DNA of 64,000 nucleotides, from NCBI GenBank assembly GCA_030248215.1, contig JASANG010002996.1:62001-126000 (forward strand), in the 5' to 3' direction. This document shows, in pieces, positions 1-12,776 of this stretch. A model generated the notes under the pieces. The model saw nothing but the letters and a program-made list of their open reading frames with translations. It was not told the origin of the DNA and did no database searches. Position 1 is the stretch's first letter. Each line of letters opens with the position of its first letter. Made by a program: the position numbers and the translations under genes. The DNA comes from Enoplolaimus lenunculus. Its lineage: Eukaryota > Nematoda > Enoplea > Enoplida > Thoracostomopsidae.

Positions 1-89
1 ATTAACCGTTAACAGTACAATATACTGCGTCATTTTGCACACTACACGTTCGATGAGTTTATAAAAAGAATCCGCGCTGTAACAGAATT

Positions 90-290
90 GGCCAATGTTA
101 CTTTAAGGGGCGAATAGTAGATTAAGCGTATTCCTAAGCCTAAGCCTAAAGCCTATGCGTTGCAAAAATGTGTTCCTATAAGCTTTAGCCTAAGCTTATG
201 CCTAAGCAAAAAAATTTAATCTAGAATCTAAAACTACTCTTTTATGTACCCAGCAGAAACCTGGACGCCCGTTAAAGTAAAACATGGACC
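90..290 (+). mobile_element. TTAGGC-bearing MITE, copy 1
   Basis: It starts GGCCAATGTTACTTTAAGGG and ends with the inverted match CGCCCGTTAAAGTAAAACATGGACC. The flanks ACAGAATT (82-89) and AAAGAATT (291-298) agree at 7 of 8 positions, which looks like an 8-bp target duplication. The interior holds CCTAAGCCTAAGCCTAAA and CCTAAGC-like runs, degenerate copies of the telomere-type hexamer TTAGGC. No coding capacity. Confidence 0.85.
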
Positions 291-757
291 AAAGAATTTC
301 TTGGTTTAAAAACTATCGGCTATTAAAAAATAGGTATAGAAACTGCAACAAATGTTTGTGCTGAAGATGTTTATCCGCTGAGAGATGCATCGAGATCGTT
401 CTCTTCGAACATTCAGATTGAGTAAAACTGCTACATGGATAAGACTTGATGTTGTAAAAATGTGTTCACAATATACACCTCCAATTTTTAATCACGGAGC
501 TGTCAATTGTCACAGAATTATGTTTTCAACGCTTTCAGAAGTGTGGAAATTTTTTCGCGGAAGCCAAGATACAGTACAGAAACGATACTGCATTGCAACA
601 CAAGAAACGTATACACGTCATTTGCTAATGGTACTTTCAAATTTCAGCCCCCTACTGCTATTTTTACACTTGCTGTGAAACATCAATCTGGATTATTAAA
701 CAGGTATAGCATATAAATTAAATGCTCAATACGGTTCACAGTCAAAGTGTATACTTA

Positions 758-952
758 GGTCAATGTAAAGAACATGGGCGGAGCAGTACTATAAGCATAT
801 TCTTAAGCCTAAGGCTAAGCCTAAGCGTAAGAATGAGTATATTCCTAAGCCTAAGCCTAAGCCTAAGCCAAGCTAAAAATAATCTACCGCTTATTAGCTT
901 ACTCTTTTCTAGTCCCACAGAAAAACGTTTCGCCCTGATCTTTACATGCACT
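758..952 (+). mobile_element. TTAGGC-bearing MITE, copy 2 (second subtype)
   Basis: The left end is GGTCAATGTAAAGAACATGG and the right end CGCCCTGATCTTTACATGCA, an imperfect inverted pair. Flanks TATACTTA (750-757) and AATACTTA (953-960) agree at 7 of 8. About ten CCTAAG-like hexamers lie between 793 and 875. It belongs to the subtype whose ends read ATGTAAAGATCAGGGGCG rather than ATGTTACTTTAAGGGGCG. Confidence 0.8.
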
Positions 953-1315
953 AATACTTATACATTTATGTTTAATATAACCAAAAATAATTTCATTTAA
1001 AGCATAAAAAAGGTCTGGATACAACACAGTTGCAATTATTCGTAAACTTTTAAATTTAATTAGCTAGTGCGATTAAATTTTAGTATTGATTGATACTGGG
1101 TTAATTTCTTCCAAAATCAAGTTTGATTGTTAGCATCGTGTAGTGCTTTACTAAATTAAATTGTCAGGGTGAGATCGAGGAAATATATCTCGGAATTGGT
1201 GGCTTTCAACCAAACCATGCTTAGCGAGATGGTAAGTTTTTTGGATTTGAGGGGGAAATAGTTTTTACTTATTGTAAGGTTGTAAGGTCTTATGGGCAGG
1301 GCAATGTGTTTAAGT

Positions 1316-1718
1316 CAGGGTGCAACCGGAATTCCGGTTCCGGTTCCGGCACTTTTTCACCTTCCGGTTCCGGTTCCGCTAAATTTTTACCGGATTTAAA
1401 AATTCCGGTGTTAAAATTTGGCCGTTTTCTTAACTTTGCTAATTTTTAAGAATCTCTTTTGAAAGCCACTTGTACTCCGAATATAAGCCATTGATGGTGG
1501 ATTTCACTTCAGTCGACGGCGAAAATCTAAAATACAACAAATAAAATAAATACCTATGTTCGACTAAGGTTGTTTCACAAATAATAGAGCAAAAAATAAG
1601 ATTAAAATGAAATTTTTGGCGAAATGCATTTTTCACTTTCCGGTTCCGTTTCCGGTTCCGGTAAAATTTTCAAATTCCGGTTCCGGTTCCGGTAAATTGT
1701 AATTCCGGTTGCACCTTG
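1316..1718 (-). mobile_element. hAT-type non-autonomous element, 403 bp
   Basis: It starts CAGGGTGCAACCGGAATT and ends with the inverse AATTCCGGTTGCACCTTG. It is flanked by a perfect 8-bp duplication GTTTAAGT (1308-1315 and 1719-1726), the hallmark of hAT transposons. The subterminal regions are runs of GGTTCC/CCGGTT. On the minus strand the middle (1636-1439) holds a 65-codon frame nearly identical to one in the copy at 37825. Its end, EVKSTINGLYSEYKWL, loosely resembles the C-terminal part of hAT transposases. Confidence 0.9.
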
Positions 1719-1726
1719 GTTTAAGT

Positions 1727-1852
1727 GTTATGTTTGTGCGCAGTAGTTGAAACGTTTGAACACAGCTGAATTCGGACCAGCGACCTTTTGCTAACCGGGC
1801 CAACGCTCTTACCAACTGAGCTATCGCGGCACTCCTTCAACTACTTGTGCTA
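1727..1852 (-). repeat. tRNA-derived SINE-like repeat, copy 1
   Basis: On the minus strand a tRNA-like block occupies about 1834-1764: an A box TAGCTCAGTTGGTAAGAGC, then a B-box-like GGTCCGAATTC inside a T arm that still pairs (GCTGG with TCAGC). The 3' acceptor half does not pair with the 5' GCCGCGA, so this is not a working tRNA. Flanking blocks (GTAGTTGAA on both sides, TAACACTTA at one end) recur in the copy near 32.7 kb, which shows that it is a dispersed repeat. Confidence 0.65.
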
Positions 1853-2093
1853 GATTTCCAATCTGAATCGGGAGAGAACGGAATGGATTTCGAATCTCCA
1901 TGAAGTTCGTCGCAGGCTTACCCCCAGATTCGCTAATGCTCAAGTTACGCGGCAGGGAATAAACGTTTACTGACGGCTTGTAAGGCACCAACACGAAATA
2001 CCATTCAAATTATTCGCAAATATTCTAATTCCAAACTAATTTAGCCATTCAAGTCGACCTGGTGCTCGTAACCGTTACCGTTCTCTTCAGGTT

Positions 2094-5000
2094 ATGCCTC
2101 AAACAAGTGAAAGTTCAGCCGAAGTTGACATGATTTCGACGATTCCAGGTGTTTCTGAAGTGTTCAGCTCGAATTCGGAGGGCTGTGTCAGTGGTGTACG
2201 GTAAGTTACAAATGATTGTGATAGACAGAATTAAGTGCACCCGAAAGCGTTCTTGGTTGGGCAATTATCCTTATTTTGCAGGTCTCGGTGTTTTAAGTAT
2301 GGGTGGTTTGAAAGCGAGACCAAAAGTCAATGATTCAGCAAATGTATGGCTATATTGTTGAAGTAAGTGAGGTCTGATTAATAAAATTTAGATGTAAATG
2401 TATGAATTTTCACAGTAAAGAACTGAAAAAACGCGTGAAAACTACGAAAAACCGATTAAAAATAATTTATTTTGAAAATTATATATAATTTTTTCGGTGC
2501 TGACCAAAAATTGACTGAGACCGAGTCTTTTCATGGCCGGTCTCTGTAGTCAAGTCTCGGACTCAGTCTCGGTTTTTAACCGAGACCGCACTTCCTTCCT
2601 ACCACATGGTATATATAGTTATATAATTCGATATTTAAATTTTCTGTTTTGTTACCTCCTTCAGTTTAGATTAAAAGAAAAATTGATATACGTACCTAAT
2701 AAGTCGCTTTATCTTGATGCAGATATCGTTGTTTAGTTGTATATGTTCCCCGACATATCTCCCTCCGCTTTGGTATCGAAAGAGAAATGTATTATTGTGA
2801 GTCTAACCCAACTGCTATACTTCTGTTTATATATATATTGTAGAACTCTGAAACATTCTGTAATTGGTAACAACGGACAGAAACGTGCTATATTACAAGC
2901 GCCAGGCCTGTTGCAAAAGTAAGTGTTGAATAGTTGATAAATATTATATAATTTTCAGTATATGTGCAATGTCCCGGGGTGCGACAATATATATTATATA
3001 TAGTGCTTTTATTTTGCTAATGCTTTTTTAGATTGTGAAGTATTAATGCGAACGTTTGATGCGTACTTGGAATAGCAACTCTAATGCATATGTGGTTATT
3101 ATAACACTAGCTGTTTCTGCCAGTTGTGTGTGACCAGTGTACGTTATGTCTTTCAGGTTGTTGGAATTTTTGGACAAGTGTGATTCGCCGACAAATCCTC
3201 CACTGTTGATCGAAACTGCTATTCTTCTGGGAAGTTTAGCGAAGGGCGATCGAAAGGACTTGGCTCACTTGATTGCCGAGAACACTGTACCTCGGCTGCT
3301 CAAAAGTGTGTGATGTGGGAAGTGTTAGAGCTTTTGGTGGCACGCTTAGTATACATAGGTATATAGATTGTATATGCACCATTGAGGGCATATTTGAAAA
3401 TTGCGTTAATTTTCTATCTTAGACTAATTCGTTTTGAGAATCGTAGAATTTTCCATTAAATTTATTCTTCATTGTCCAGATTTGTTTTCAAATTTTAGGA
3501 TTCGTAGTAGTTTGTGCGACTTTTATCGCCTTGAGTCATACTTTGGCTTTTTCTGTATAGCGTATTTTGTTAGCGGAAATATTTCTTTTTGTGCCTTAAA
3601 TTTATTTGGATTCCGTTCAAGTATCTTGTGTATATGATTAGTTTTTGAGACATTTATTTTCAGGTCTTAAACTCCAACTACCATTATTCATAGATGCATG
3701 CCTTCGATGTCTCAGAACGATTTTTGTGAGCGATATGGCTCCAGTTGAAGCGCTTTATCAGGTAAGACGTTAGGTTATGAATTAACTTAATAGCTCAGGG
3801 ATTGTGATTAGCTATCATTTCAGTAATATATGGCACAGCTTCGCTCATATGTCGGATCGCGTAATACTATACCTGTTCATTTCGTTTAGATTGCATCGCA
3901 GTACACACTGTATTCTAGATTGCAAGAAGGAGCTGAATTAACTCGGAATCAGAATAAATCGGAACATGAGTTTTGCAGCTAAATTAATATATCCTGAAAA
4001 GGCGAGCCTTACGGTACATGATTTGTATGCGCCATTGCAATATTTATTTTGGAGCGTTCTGTGTGTGACTATGCCGTCTAAAGATTTCGCGTGTGCAATG
4101 TGATCCACAGCGTAAAACCAAAACCATTAATTAAGAAGCATAAGATAACAAAACAGGTAGCGAAATTTGAAAATATTCAATTCTGAGGGTGTAAATGGGT
4201 TTCCGATTTCGATTTTAGTTCCGATTCAAAAACTTCACTGTTAATTGTTACTGTTAAAAGATTTTGGTTTTAGGACGACGAAACAATACCACTGCTGTTG
4301 TCGTATATGTGCAGAAGTCGAACATGCAAAGAATGCATTCCTGTTATTTTATGCTCATGTTGCATAGTGAGTTTTATATTAATATGTTTTTTCAGATTGC
4401 GTTAGTTAAATTATGAACATCCAGTTCATTTGAAGAAGTATATATGTTAAAAAATCAGTTTGTAGTAAATGATTTGTAAGTCACCAACGTTCGTTACTGT
4501 GCTTTCTACTGTACTTACAACATATAATCGGTACGGCTTATTGTTAGTAATTACATCTTTCAGAGTAAGATATAGATATTGGAAAGGGGGTCATGTTATG
4601 TGAAGATTTTGAATTGGGGTTTCTGTGTTATTAACTGAACAACTAAAAGTTCATGACAGATGGAATAAAATTATAAGCGGTCTTGATCTCTAGTTCCTTT
4701 TGCACGCGCGCGCGACCAACAGGACTAGTAACACGTTGGCCCAATTTTAAACTTGTGTTTATTATGTTTAAATGTAACGTAAATTTTGAATAAATATGTC
4801 TGTGACGTTATTTGTTGGTTTTTTATTGCCGCTTTAGAACGCTTCTCATCAAACAATATTGCTAAAACATGGCGCAATAGATGGATTGGCACCGCTAATA
4901 ATTAATCATCCGCATAGTGTGAGCTTAAAACAAATCTGATTGCTATATTATTATTTAAGAATTAATTAATAATTGCAAATTAAGTTACGATTTGTCTATA

Positions 5001-8000
5001 CCGAAATTTATCTGTTGGTTAATGATGTGAAATAATGTACGAAATATGTAGGATGAAATTGGTTTTAATGAATTTTATACTAGTGTGGGAAGGAATATGT
5101 AAATTTTTAATAATTCTGTTTGTATCCTGATTAGTTCTAAACGCTGGTCTTCATTCATTTTTGAATGCTCGTTGAGTTTAGGCTTTTTGACAACTGTCTT
5201 AAGATGTTATTTTTTAATTTCAGATACAGTTGAGCGCTGTAGAGTGTTTTGGAGCTTTGTGTTATCGCAATGCCACAGTTGCTCAAGCAATGGTTAACGG
5301 TATGTTTTTGTGTTGTTGCGTTATTAATTTTAGATATTGATGGCTGTATAGAAGCTTTGTAATTTAAATACTGTCAGCTGGACTGAAGCTTTAAAATAAC
5401 CTAGAGTATTCGGTAATTATTAGCTAGGACTAATTACAGGTTCACTTTACCAGTTGTGATAAATTTTGCATGTTTGCGTAGCACAGTGGCTAGAAGACTG
5501 AATCGGTGATCTGTACGTCATGCGTTTGAGCCACACAGTTTCTGCAGCAAATTTTTTGTGAAGGGCTCTATATGGTATTGCTTAACTTACAATTTATTTC
5601 TTTCAGCTAGCTACGATATTGGAGGTCCACTTATCAGCCGCCTTCTTAGTTTGCTGGATCGTGAATTGCCGGTTCAGTTACAACTGGCGTCTGCAAAATG
5701 GCAAGTTAAATTCAATTCTGGAGTGAAAGAAAGCTTATTTTATGTAACCAGTTTTTGGTTATTACAGTCCATACATTTTATTTGAATCTTTGATGTTTGT
5801 TTTGCTTTAAACATGAATGAATGAAACTTTTGTTGTATTGCTCAGAATAGGTAACTCTGGATGTTGGCTCGGTTAAAATTAAAAATGTCTTTACTGCCGT
5901 TATTTCAATTTTGCAAACTAGTGCTGGTTGAACGCAAATTTTAAATTTATAAGCAATACCTAGTGTTGCTACTGTTATTGATTACACAAGTTACAATGCG
6001 CAACAAATAGTTTTTTGTTTACATTATATTTACTTTTGTTTTAATTAATTTTTATACATCTTTTTTGATTTAGCATTATTTTCGCTTAACGCACAATCGT
6101 ATCATTTTTTGTGACTAAGTTATGGCAGTTTTAGCTTGACATATGTCAGTCGCGCAGGCGCCATTCCGTCTACTAGCTATGTTATCACACATCAGGTTAG
6201 ATTTTTCATTGGTCATATACGTTACGTTGTATATGCGGGTCGCAAGCAATATTTATAACACCTTTTGATTTGGTTTACTGTAGATGTCTAGCTTCGTTTT
6301 TATTAGTTTGCGTTTGCGGTTTTCAGTCAAAATCTATATGATTTGGTTTTTCCGCAAACTCACTCTTTCAATTGACAGCATACGTGTAATACAATATAGC
6401 CGATGATAACGGCAATCGGAGAGGCGGGCTGCGTGGCTGTGTGATACAGATTTCGCTTAAAAATACGTAGGCTTTAAAGCTCGAGCCACATCGCGCCTGG
6501 TTTTCCGTCTGCATAGTGAAAAGTCGAGTCCCGAGACACAGCGACACCACCCCAACCACCAAAAAACCATGCCCAACCCCTGAGGATTTGTGCGCGCAAT
6601 CTGCGGAAGTTTTGGTCTCATGTCCCGTTAGGTTTCAACCAAGCGGACAACACTGACGGAAACAGGGTCGGCCATATCTTGTCAGTTGCCCAGTGTGATC
6701 CTATTTTAGGTGATGCCAACTCTGGTTCGTGTGTCAAAATTTGACCCGCTACTGTTCCCAGAGGATTTGTGCTCACAGTCTGCGGCAGTTTTGGCGTACT
6801 GTATTGAAGCAGATCCAGCTTTGCAGGCAATGACGGCGTGGAATAACGCAGTAGTAGATGCATTATCAGGTGAATTGATTGAGAATTTAAATTGACCGAA
6901 AGGGTAACCGTAAGGTTGGCGTCGAACAAAACAGCACAATTCTGAAGTATGTTGAAATTTACCCTTGTTCCTGCTTATATGCCTGATTGTTAAATTTCTT
7001 GCTTCAGGTATATTGAATGTCTTGCTAACTAAAATGAACATATTTGTGGTAGAATGTATTTTTCTCTAGCACTACTCAATTATCCAGTTCCTGATGCGAC
7101 CGAATATTCTGATATCGCTCGCTATCATAAAGAAGTGAAACGTTGTGACGCAATGCAGGCAGGTGCGTTGCGTGCTTTGGCATCTCTCTCGTCAAGTAAC
7201 GAAGATATAAAGCGACGGGTAAGAATTTACCATTTTAAGTTTGTAATTTTAATCTGACTTTATTTAAAATTGAATTATTTAGAGTTCTTGTTCATCGAAA
7301 CTTATACAGTTCCAAAATTCATGTTCTTTTTTGTGTTCTTGAATAATGCCGCCGTCATATTAATGAAGGGTTTTGTATTTTAAACGGATCTGTATGGTAA
7401 TCTATGAACTTTTTGAATGTACACATAAATTTACGACAGGTGAATATTAATGGCCGTTTTAACTCTATTCTTTGTTCAAGTCGGCTCAGAGAACAATCGC
7501 CGAAGTGTAAATTTGTGTTAAATTAGCTATTTTAATACCTTCCGTCGTTGCTCGACATCGTACGCGAATTGCTGTACAGCCCCAGATGGCACAGCAAAGC
7601 ATTTCGTAAAATTTTTTGGGCACCGGAAGTCAAGTATTGCACTTCTCTAAGTATATGTTGAGATCGGACAATTTTGGCAAGATTTGCCGATTTTTTTAGT
7701 ATTTTGGCATGAGGACTTCTAATACAGGTAAGTTTCAGTTATGATTAGAGTGTTTATTTTTGAGATTGATGACACCACTCACTCATTTGTTTGGAAGGGA
7801 AACGTAGTAATACGGGTGGCGCTATATTGGTCGTGCGCCGTCGTGCTGTATCCTACTCGAACAATACGCGTACGATGCTGCACAGTTATGTACGACTGCG
7901 GTCGCCGCCGCATCGCAACAAAATGTGTAAAAAGTATTACGCTACTTTAAATTCTAGATTGCGCAAGATGTTCCAAATTTGGTCGATAAAATATGGAACG

Positions 8001-11000
8001 CATTGGTTTCGGCAACACCTCCTACATTTGGTGCCACTCAGGTTTTGTCTTGTGGTAGCTGTATAGCGAGTGGACCGAACGACGGCACTTCGCCGTCTGA
8101 TTACCCAGCCGGTCACTTATCAGGTGCCGCAGCCCACATAAACGCCAGTAGTGCTGCTGAGTTTTCTGTGCCGTCCACGAATCCAGATGTACAAATTGCA
8201 GCAATTCAGTGTTTGCATTCGCTTAGTCGAAGTGTGCAACAGCTGCGCACGACGTTTCAAGAACGAGAATTTTGGAAGCCCTTAATTGAGGTCAGTCCTG
8301 TTTTAAGGCTGAAAACGTTTTATTATTTGCAAAGGTTTACGGTTAGTTCTTTGTTATGTTGTAGCATAATAAATATGCTGGCATTTCGCTAGCCCAATTT
8401 CTAGTGTGGAGAGGGGCTTTTTCGGAAGGGAATTAGGTTCAACACAAGGGTTTTAGTGAGTTTTCGATTTAAACTATCGGGGGATAGCCCCCACCAACGG
8501 CAAAAATGCAAGATACGGACAGTATGCACAGATCTAGTCATACACATTATGGTTATGCACGCTCGTTTTACATCATGTGGTTTTTATCGCACTGGCGATC
8601 TGGGTGTAAATGTTGCCATTTCTGTTTTGAGATTGCCGCATGTTGTTTGCAATATTTCAGATATGCCGATCTCCAACTTCTGATGATCTTTTAGGGGTAG
8701 CGTCAGCCACGTTGTGCAATTTGGTTGTTGATTTTTCGCCTTGCCGTCAGGTAGGACGTTTCACAAATTAGATTATTTGATATTCAAGGTGGAAAGCAGG
8801 CCTTCACGTTAAAAGCTGTCTTATTGTTTGGTTAAGACAATAAATTGATATTTTCAAAATAATCACGTACTTTAAAATTCAAGACATTAGCCATGTTTAG
8901 CTATTAATGGTATTACAATATTGTTTTTCATAATATGCACTTGATGCCAAACAATCAAAAAATAAAAAAGACTTTCAAGAAGCTGTGTAAAACATGTTAG
9001 GGTTAGTCAGAAGCTGGTGGGCAATGCGGTTTTCACTGTGCAAATAATATGTTGCTAATATTTTAATGACAAAAATTTTAGTTTAGTACGTTTCATGCTA
9101 AATGAGTATACGTGGTAGAGAACGTCGTAAAATATTCGCAAATAGAGCAGTCACAGCAGGAAAACTTATCAGTCTGGTACTGCGAATGATTTACGCTAAG
9201 TTATTTTCTTTAGTTTAAATCTTTAGAAGTTAATTGACAGTGGTGTGGTGGAAATAATCGCAAAGATGGCGCAAAGCGACGATGCAGACATTCGATTGAA
9301 TGGTGTTTGGGGTGTTATGGTAAGTGTGATTGCACGCTGTGAACTATGATAATATATTGCCTGATACACTATATTACAATCTAGCCACCGATGTTAAGTT
9401 GCTCGTTCAAATAGGTTTAATCAATGTGGTGGCCAGGGTTTCATCGGAAGTTTACCTTCGTATAAAAGTTCTATTGCAAGCAAGAGAGAAGACATATCAA
9501 ACATAATCATTGAGGTTATTTTAAAGTCTGTTACAAATACTTTCTTCATGTCAATCCAGGGATCCACTGCGTTTATATGCTGTATTTGGGTGTAACGTTG
9601 AAGCGATGAGTTCGTTCATTATTTATAATTGGCCGCAGTGTGAGTGCTGTGTTTGCCTTTTTTATAATGTCTGCAAATCTGCAGCGGCGGATTCAATGGG
9701 GTATCTCGGACTAGGTCCCAAAAAGGTGTAAAAACGCAGATTTTGCGCTAGGATTTAGCACAGAACTGGCGTTCGCTTGTTGTTAGCGAACCTTTTTTAG
9801 CAATTGTATCTCGCGCATTCCTCCCTTTTTTAAAAATTTCTGAGTCCGTCTCTGCAAATTTGCGCTTTCATTGCAGAATCTTGCGTACAAATCGGACGAA
9901 AAACTGAAACTTGCAATTCTAAGTCATCTGAGCATCAACTCATTGCTGAGCATCCTGACTGATTCTGATTTGATAACCGTTCGAAGATTATTAGGAAGTC
10001 TCAGAAATTTGCTTTCAAAGTCTGAGGTATAATGTATTTTTGTTTTGTTTGGTTCATTGAAATTGCTGTTATACTAAAGCATCAAATTTGTAACAAAGCG
10101 TCATGTACAGATCGAAAATGCACGACCTGTACTTGACGGTTTGCACTTGTCGTTGCACATGTCGCGGAATTTTTGTCACCTGTAGGTAGATGATGTTGTG
10201 CAACCGCTGATGCAAAATTAAAGTTTCAGAATGTGGATCGTATCATGGCAGGAAACGGCATTCATGTAATGCAAATGATCATTTACGTCCTCGAAGGTGA
10301 ATTTCCTCCCGAAGTCAAAGAGCAAGCATTGTGCATTTTGGCTAATATTGCGCATGGGGACACAGCTAAAGCGTTTATTCAGGACAATGATGATATTATT
10401 GCTAAAATTTCGTCGTATTTGGTAAGGAATATGGTTATTGTTTTTGTTTTTTGCCAAGGTTTTAAAAGTATCCAGTCTACAGCGAGGGAAATATAAATCA
10501 GCACAAGTTGATTTTAGCCTAAGTACTAACATCTAGAAACTGTACTCTTATATGTGTATAGCGGTTATCACCAGTTTTGACTTATTTTCAAACAAGCAAA
10601 TAGTGCTAGCTGTTAATCTAAAGTTATGCAACTGTAGTGACCCGAATAAGGGGGGACTGATATTTTAGCCTCTCCAGCAGGTACCCCCATGTTATTCGGT
10701 TACAGACTATTATTTCTTTTTAACCCGCCCTACGCCATCCTTCGCTAATGAGATATATGCGGTTTTGCAACTGAAAAGCTTGTGCGATAATGCAAGGTTA
10801 AACTTAGGAATTACCTTCAAACTTAAGTATGCTTTAAATTTTCGAACTCAACTTTATTTGGGCGTGTAGTCGTTTATGCGCTATAATTAGGGATAATTGA
10901 CATTTATGGACTCTAATTAGGGTTTAGGGACTCTATTCGCTTACGGACTCTTATTTGGGATACAGACTCCAATTGATTGGGACTATAAATGTGGACCCCT

Positions 11001-11911
11001 CTTATTCGGGTCACTATAGTAGTTACAAGAAATGTGTTAAATGTCGAACCTCACGGTATCACCATCCTATATTGTCGCATACGCCTAACTGCGCATGACA
11101 TTTTAAGTTTCTTGTCAACATATGCAGGTTTTCTAAGAGAAATTAGTTTTTCATATTATGTGAGTGAGACATACGCCATTTGTATTTATTTTATCGTTAA
11201 AAATGTAGCAGCGCATGTTCATTTGTTTGTTGAAGAGTTTCCAACACATTGGAATCCAGTGTGCTGCTGCAATGTGCATCACCAACTTGGCATGGCGAGA
11301 AGATCCTGGTTAGCAAACGTTTATTTATGATATATTTATCGGTTGGCGTTGATTTTTAGTTTTGCTGTAGAAATATTGTTATTGAAATAGTGTTTTATGT
11401 GTTTTGTTGTACTTGATAAATTTGCAATTATACGTCAGCATTGGTTCCTTTGGCGTTTTAGGAAGCAATGAAAGACACGCAAGACTGAAAGAATTTGGCG
11501 TTTTGAAAACGTTGCAACAGCTTGTAGCTACTGAAGATCGATATTTGTATGATAAGTAAGTTGGTTTTTGTTCTTATTGGTGCACAAAATACTATTTCTT
11601 AAACACGTGTTGTGTATTCTGTGCTTATTGTCTGTCACCATATATTAGACAAAAACTAAAGTTTATATAGCTCATTTTGTCCAATAATGTAGTAGCAACA
11701 GTGTGATTTAAAGAATGTTCTGTTTTTAAAGTGATTAGTTTTTACGGCAACTTCTGTATTAAGTTAGCGACCCGTTTTCGAATAATTTTACTGCCGTGAT
11801 GTACGTACACAGGAATATATGTACTTTTATAAAATTGTATTTGCAATCTTGGCTGACATAATGTTCATGTTTAGTGTCAAATTCGCTGTGCAACAATTTC
11901 ATGGAACGTAA
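2094..11911 (+). CDS. ARMC8: ARMC8-like armadillo-repeat protein (CTLH/GID E3 ligase subunit), 19 exons
   Basis: Exons: 2094-2200, 2844-2918, 3157-3305, 3664-3761, 4274-4366, 4838-4918, 5224-5299, 5607-5700, 6135-6195, 6710-6869, 7070-7218, 7958-8290, 8661-8750, 9227-9319, 9877-10026, 10230-10421, 11209-11308, 11462-11555, 11875-11911. They join in phase into about 743 residues; human ARMC8 has about 670. Blocks matching ARMC8 include SVIGNN (exon 2), CLRCLRTIF (exon 4), [14 protein letters not shown] followed by LASAKCLTY (exons 8-9), [15 protein letters not shown] (exon 12), [20 protein letters not shown] (exon 16) and the C-terminal VKFAVQQF. The family is an armadillo-repeat scaffold of the CTLH ubiquitin ligase. 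Exon 12 codes a Ser/Gly/Ala-rich linker that makes the protein longer than in vertebrates. Intron 8 has a GC donor (TG|GCAAGT). The start ATG lies 3 nt after an acceptor-like TTCTCTTCAG, so the transcript may be trans-spliced or have an upstream leader exon. The family call is firm; single exon edges come from splice motifs and phase. Confidence 0.95.
2280..2602. mobile_element. Degenerate GGTCTCGG-rich element in ARMC8 intron 1
   Basis: Runs of GGTCTCGG/CCGAGACC stand at both ends (2281-2320 and 2517-2590), with an AT-rich middle resembling the element at 33032-33446. No target duplication was recognised, so the edges are approximate. Confidence 0.4.
10637..11014. mobile_element. TA-flanked mariner-like MITE in ARMC8 intron 16
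   Basis: It begins GTGACCCGAATAAGGGGGG and ends with the inverse CCCCTCTTATTCGGGTCAC. A TA dinucleotide stands immediately outside each end (10635-10636 and 11015-11016), as for Tc1/mariner insertions. The interior repeats short phrases such as GGACTCTAATTAGGG. It is non-coding. Relatives lie at 25871-26190, 28236-28643 and about 49560-49857. Confidence 0.8.
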
Positions 11912-12776
11912 GTTAAAGAATATTGACACTACATTGCAAGAAGCAGTGGACTGCGTTTGCACGTGGCGCCAATGAAACATCTTAACTATTATTAGTTATA
12001 AAGCATGATCTTTGAAAGAAGGAAAAATTTTGTATCTCAGTATTGACACCATGTGCTAAATGTGCTGATAGAAGGTTGCTTCAAACGACAATAATTCTTT
12101 TCTAAAGGAAAATGGCACAGGTTAATCATAGTGGCTGAGCTTAAGGTTGGGCTTATGCTAACGGTTTACGCTTTATATATGTTTGCTTGAGGTTTATAGG
12201 TTCAGAGCGCAGGCCCCTATAATAAACATTGACCATAAAAATAGTCGCATTCGCTGTTACAAAACCTTCGTAGCTTATACAGATATACTTGCTATAGGAC
12301 GATTACAAATTTTGTTAAATCAGCCACTATTTTAATGTTATGCAAATTTTGCACATATATTTTATTCAGTATTTACATTGATATCGTGATATCAATGATT
12401 GGCCACTTGAAAATTAAAATCGCAACTCATCGTTGGTATGCTACTTGTTTAATATATGCCAGAGCGAAATCTATGCTAGAAATATTGGTCAATAAAAGAA
12501 ATTTGTATGCATCAGTGAATTTGTTTCTAAGTTCGAGGCAATTTTGGAACCTCTAATTGCCGAGATTCCTCAAAAAAGCAAGATTGCCATATCGAATTGT
12601 GATACAAATTTTCACTCAATACAGAATGTCCGGAAGAAATTAGTTTCTTTTGATGTACAAACTACCTGATGGACACCCTGTTTCGATGGAATAAATGAGG
12701 GGCGGACTCTTTTTTTCCACAGGCTGCTATGGAATAAGCTTAAGTTTTACAATATTTTTCTTGCATAAGTTGTATT

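Larger units (their letters stand above)
1..2093. other. Left flank upstream of ARMC8: repeats only
   Basis: No exon with a recognisable product is visible. The stretch holds two TTAGGC-type elements (90-290 and 758-952), one hAT element (1316-1718) and one tRNA-derived repeat (about 1727-1852), each listed separately. The short open frames around 385-716 show no family resemblance. The segment 1853-2093 probably contains the ARMC8 promoter or leader. It ends in a 3' splice-like TTCTCTTCAG. Confidence 0.6.

Noticed and set aside
790-875. True telomere or chromosome end
   Set aside because: The TTAGGC-like run is short, degenerate, inside a bounded transposon, and genes follow on the right. 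It is interstitial.
1764-1834. tRNA gene on the minus strand
   Set aside because: A and B boxes are present but the acceptor stem cannot pair and the same flanks recur at 32.7 kb, so it is listed as a SINE-like repeat.
6368-7041. Minus-strand open frames of 64-111 codons over ARMC8 exon 10
   Set aside because: They are antisense shadows of the conserved ARMC8 exon and its broken partial duplicate.
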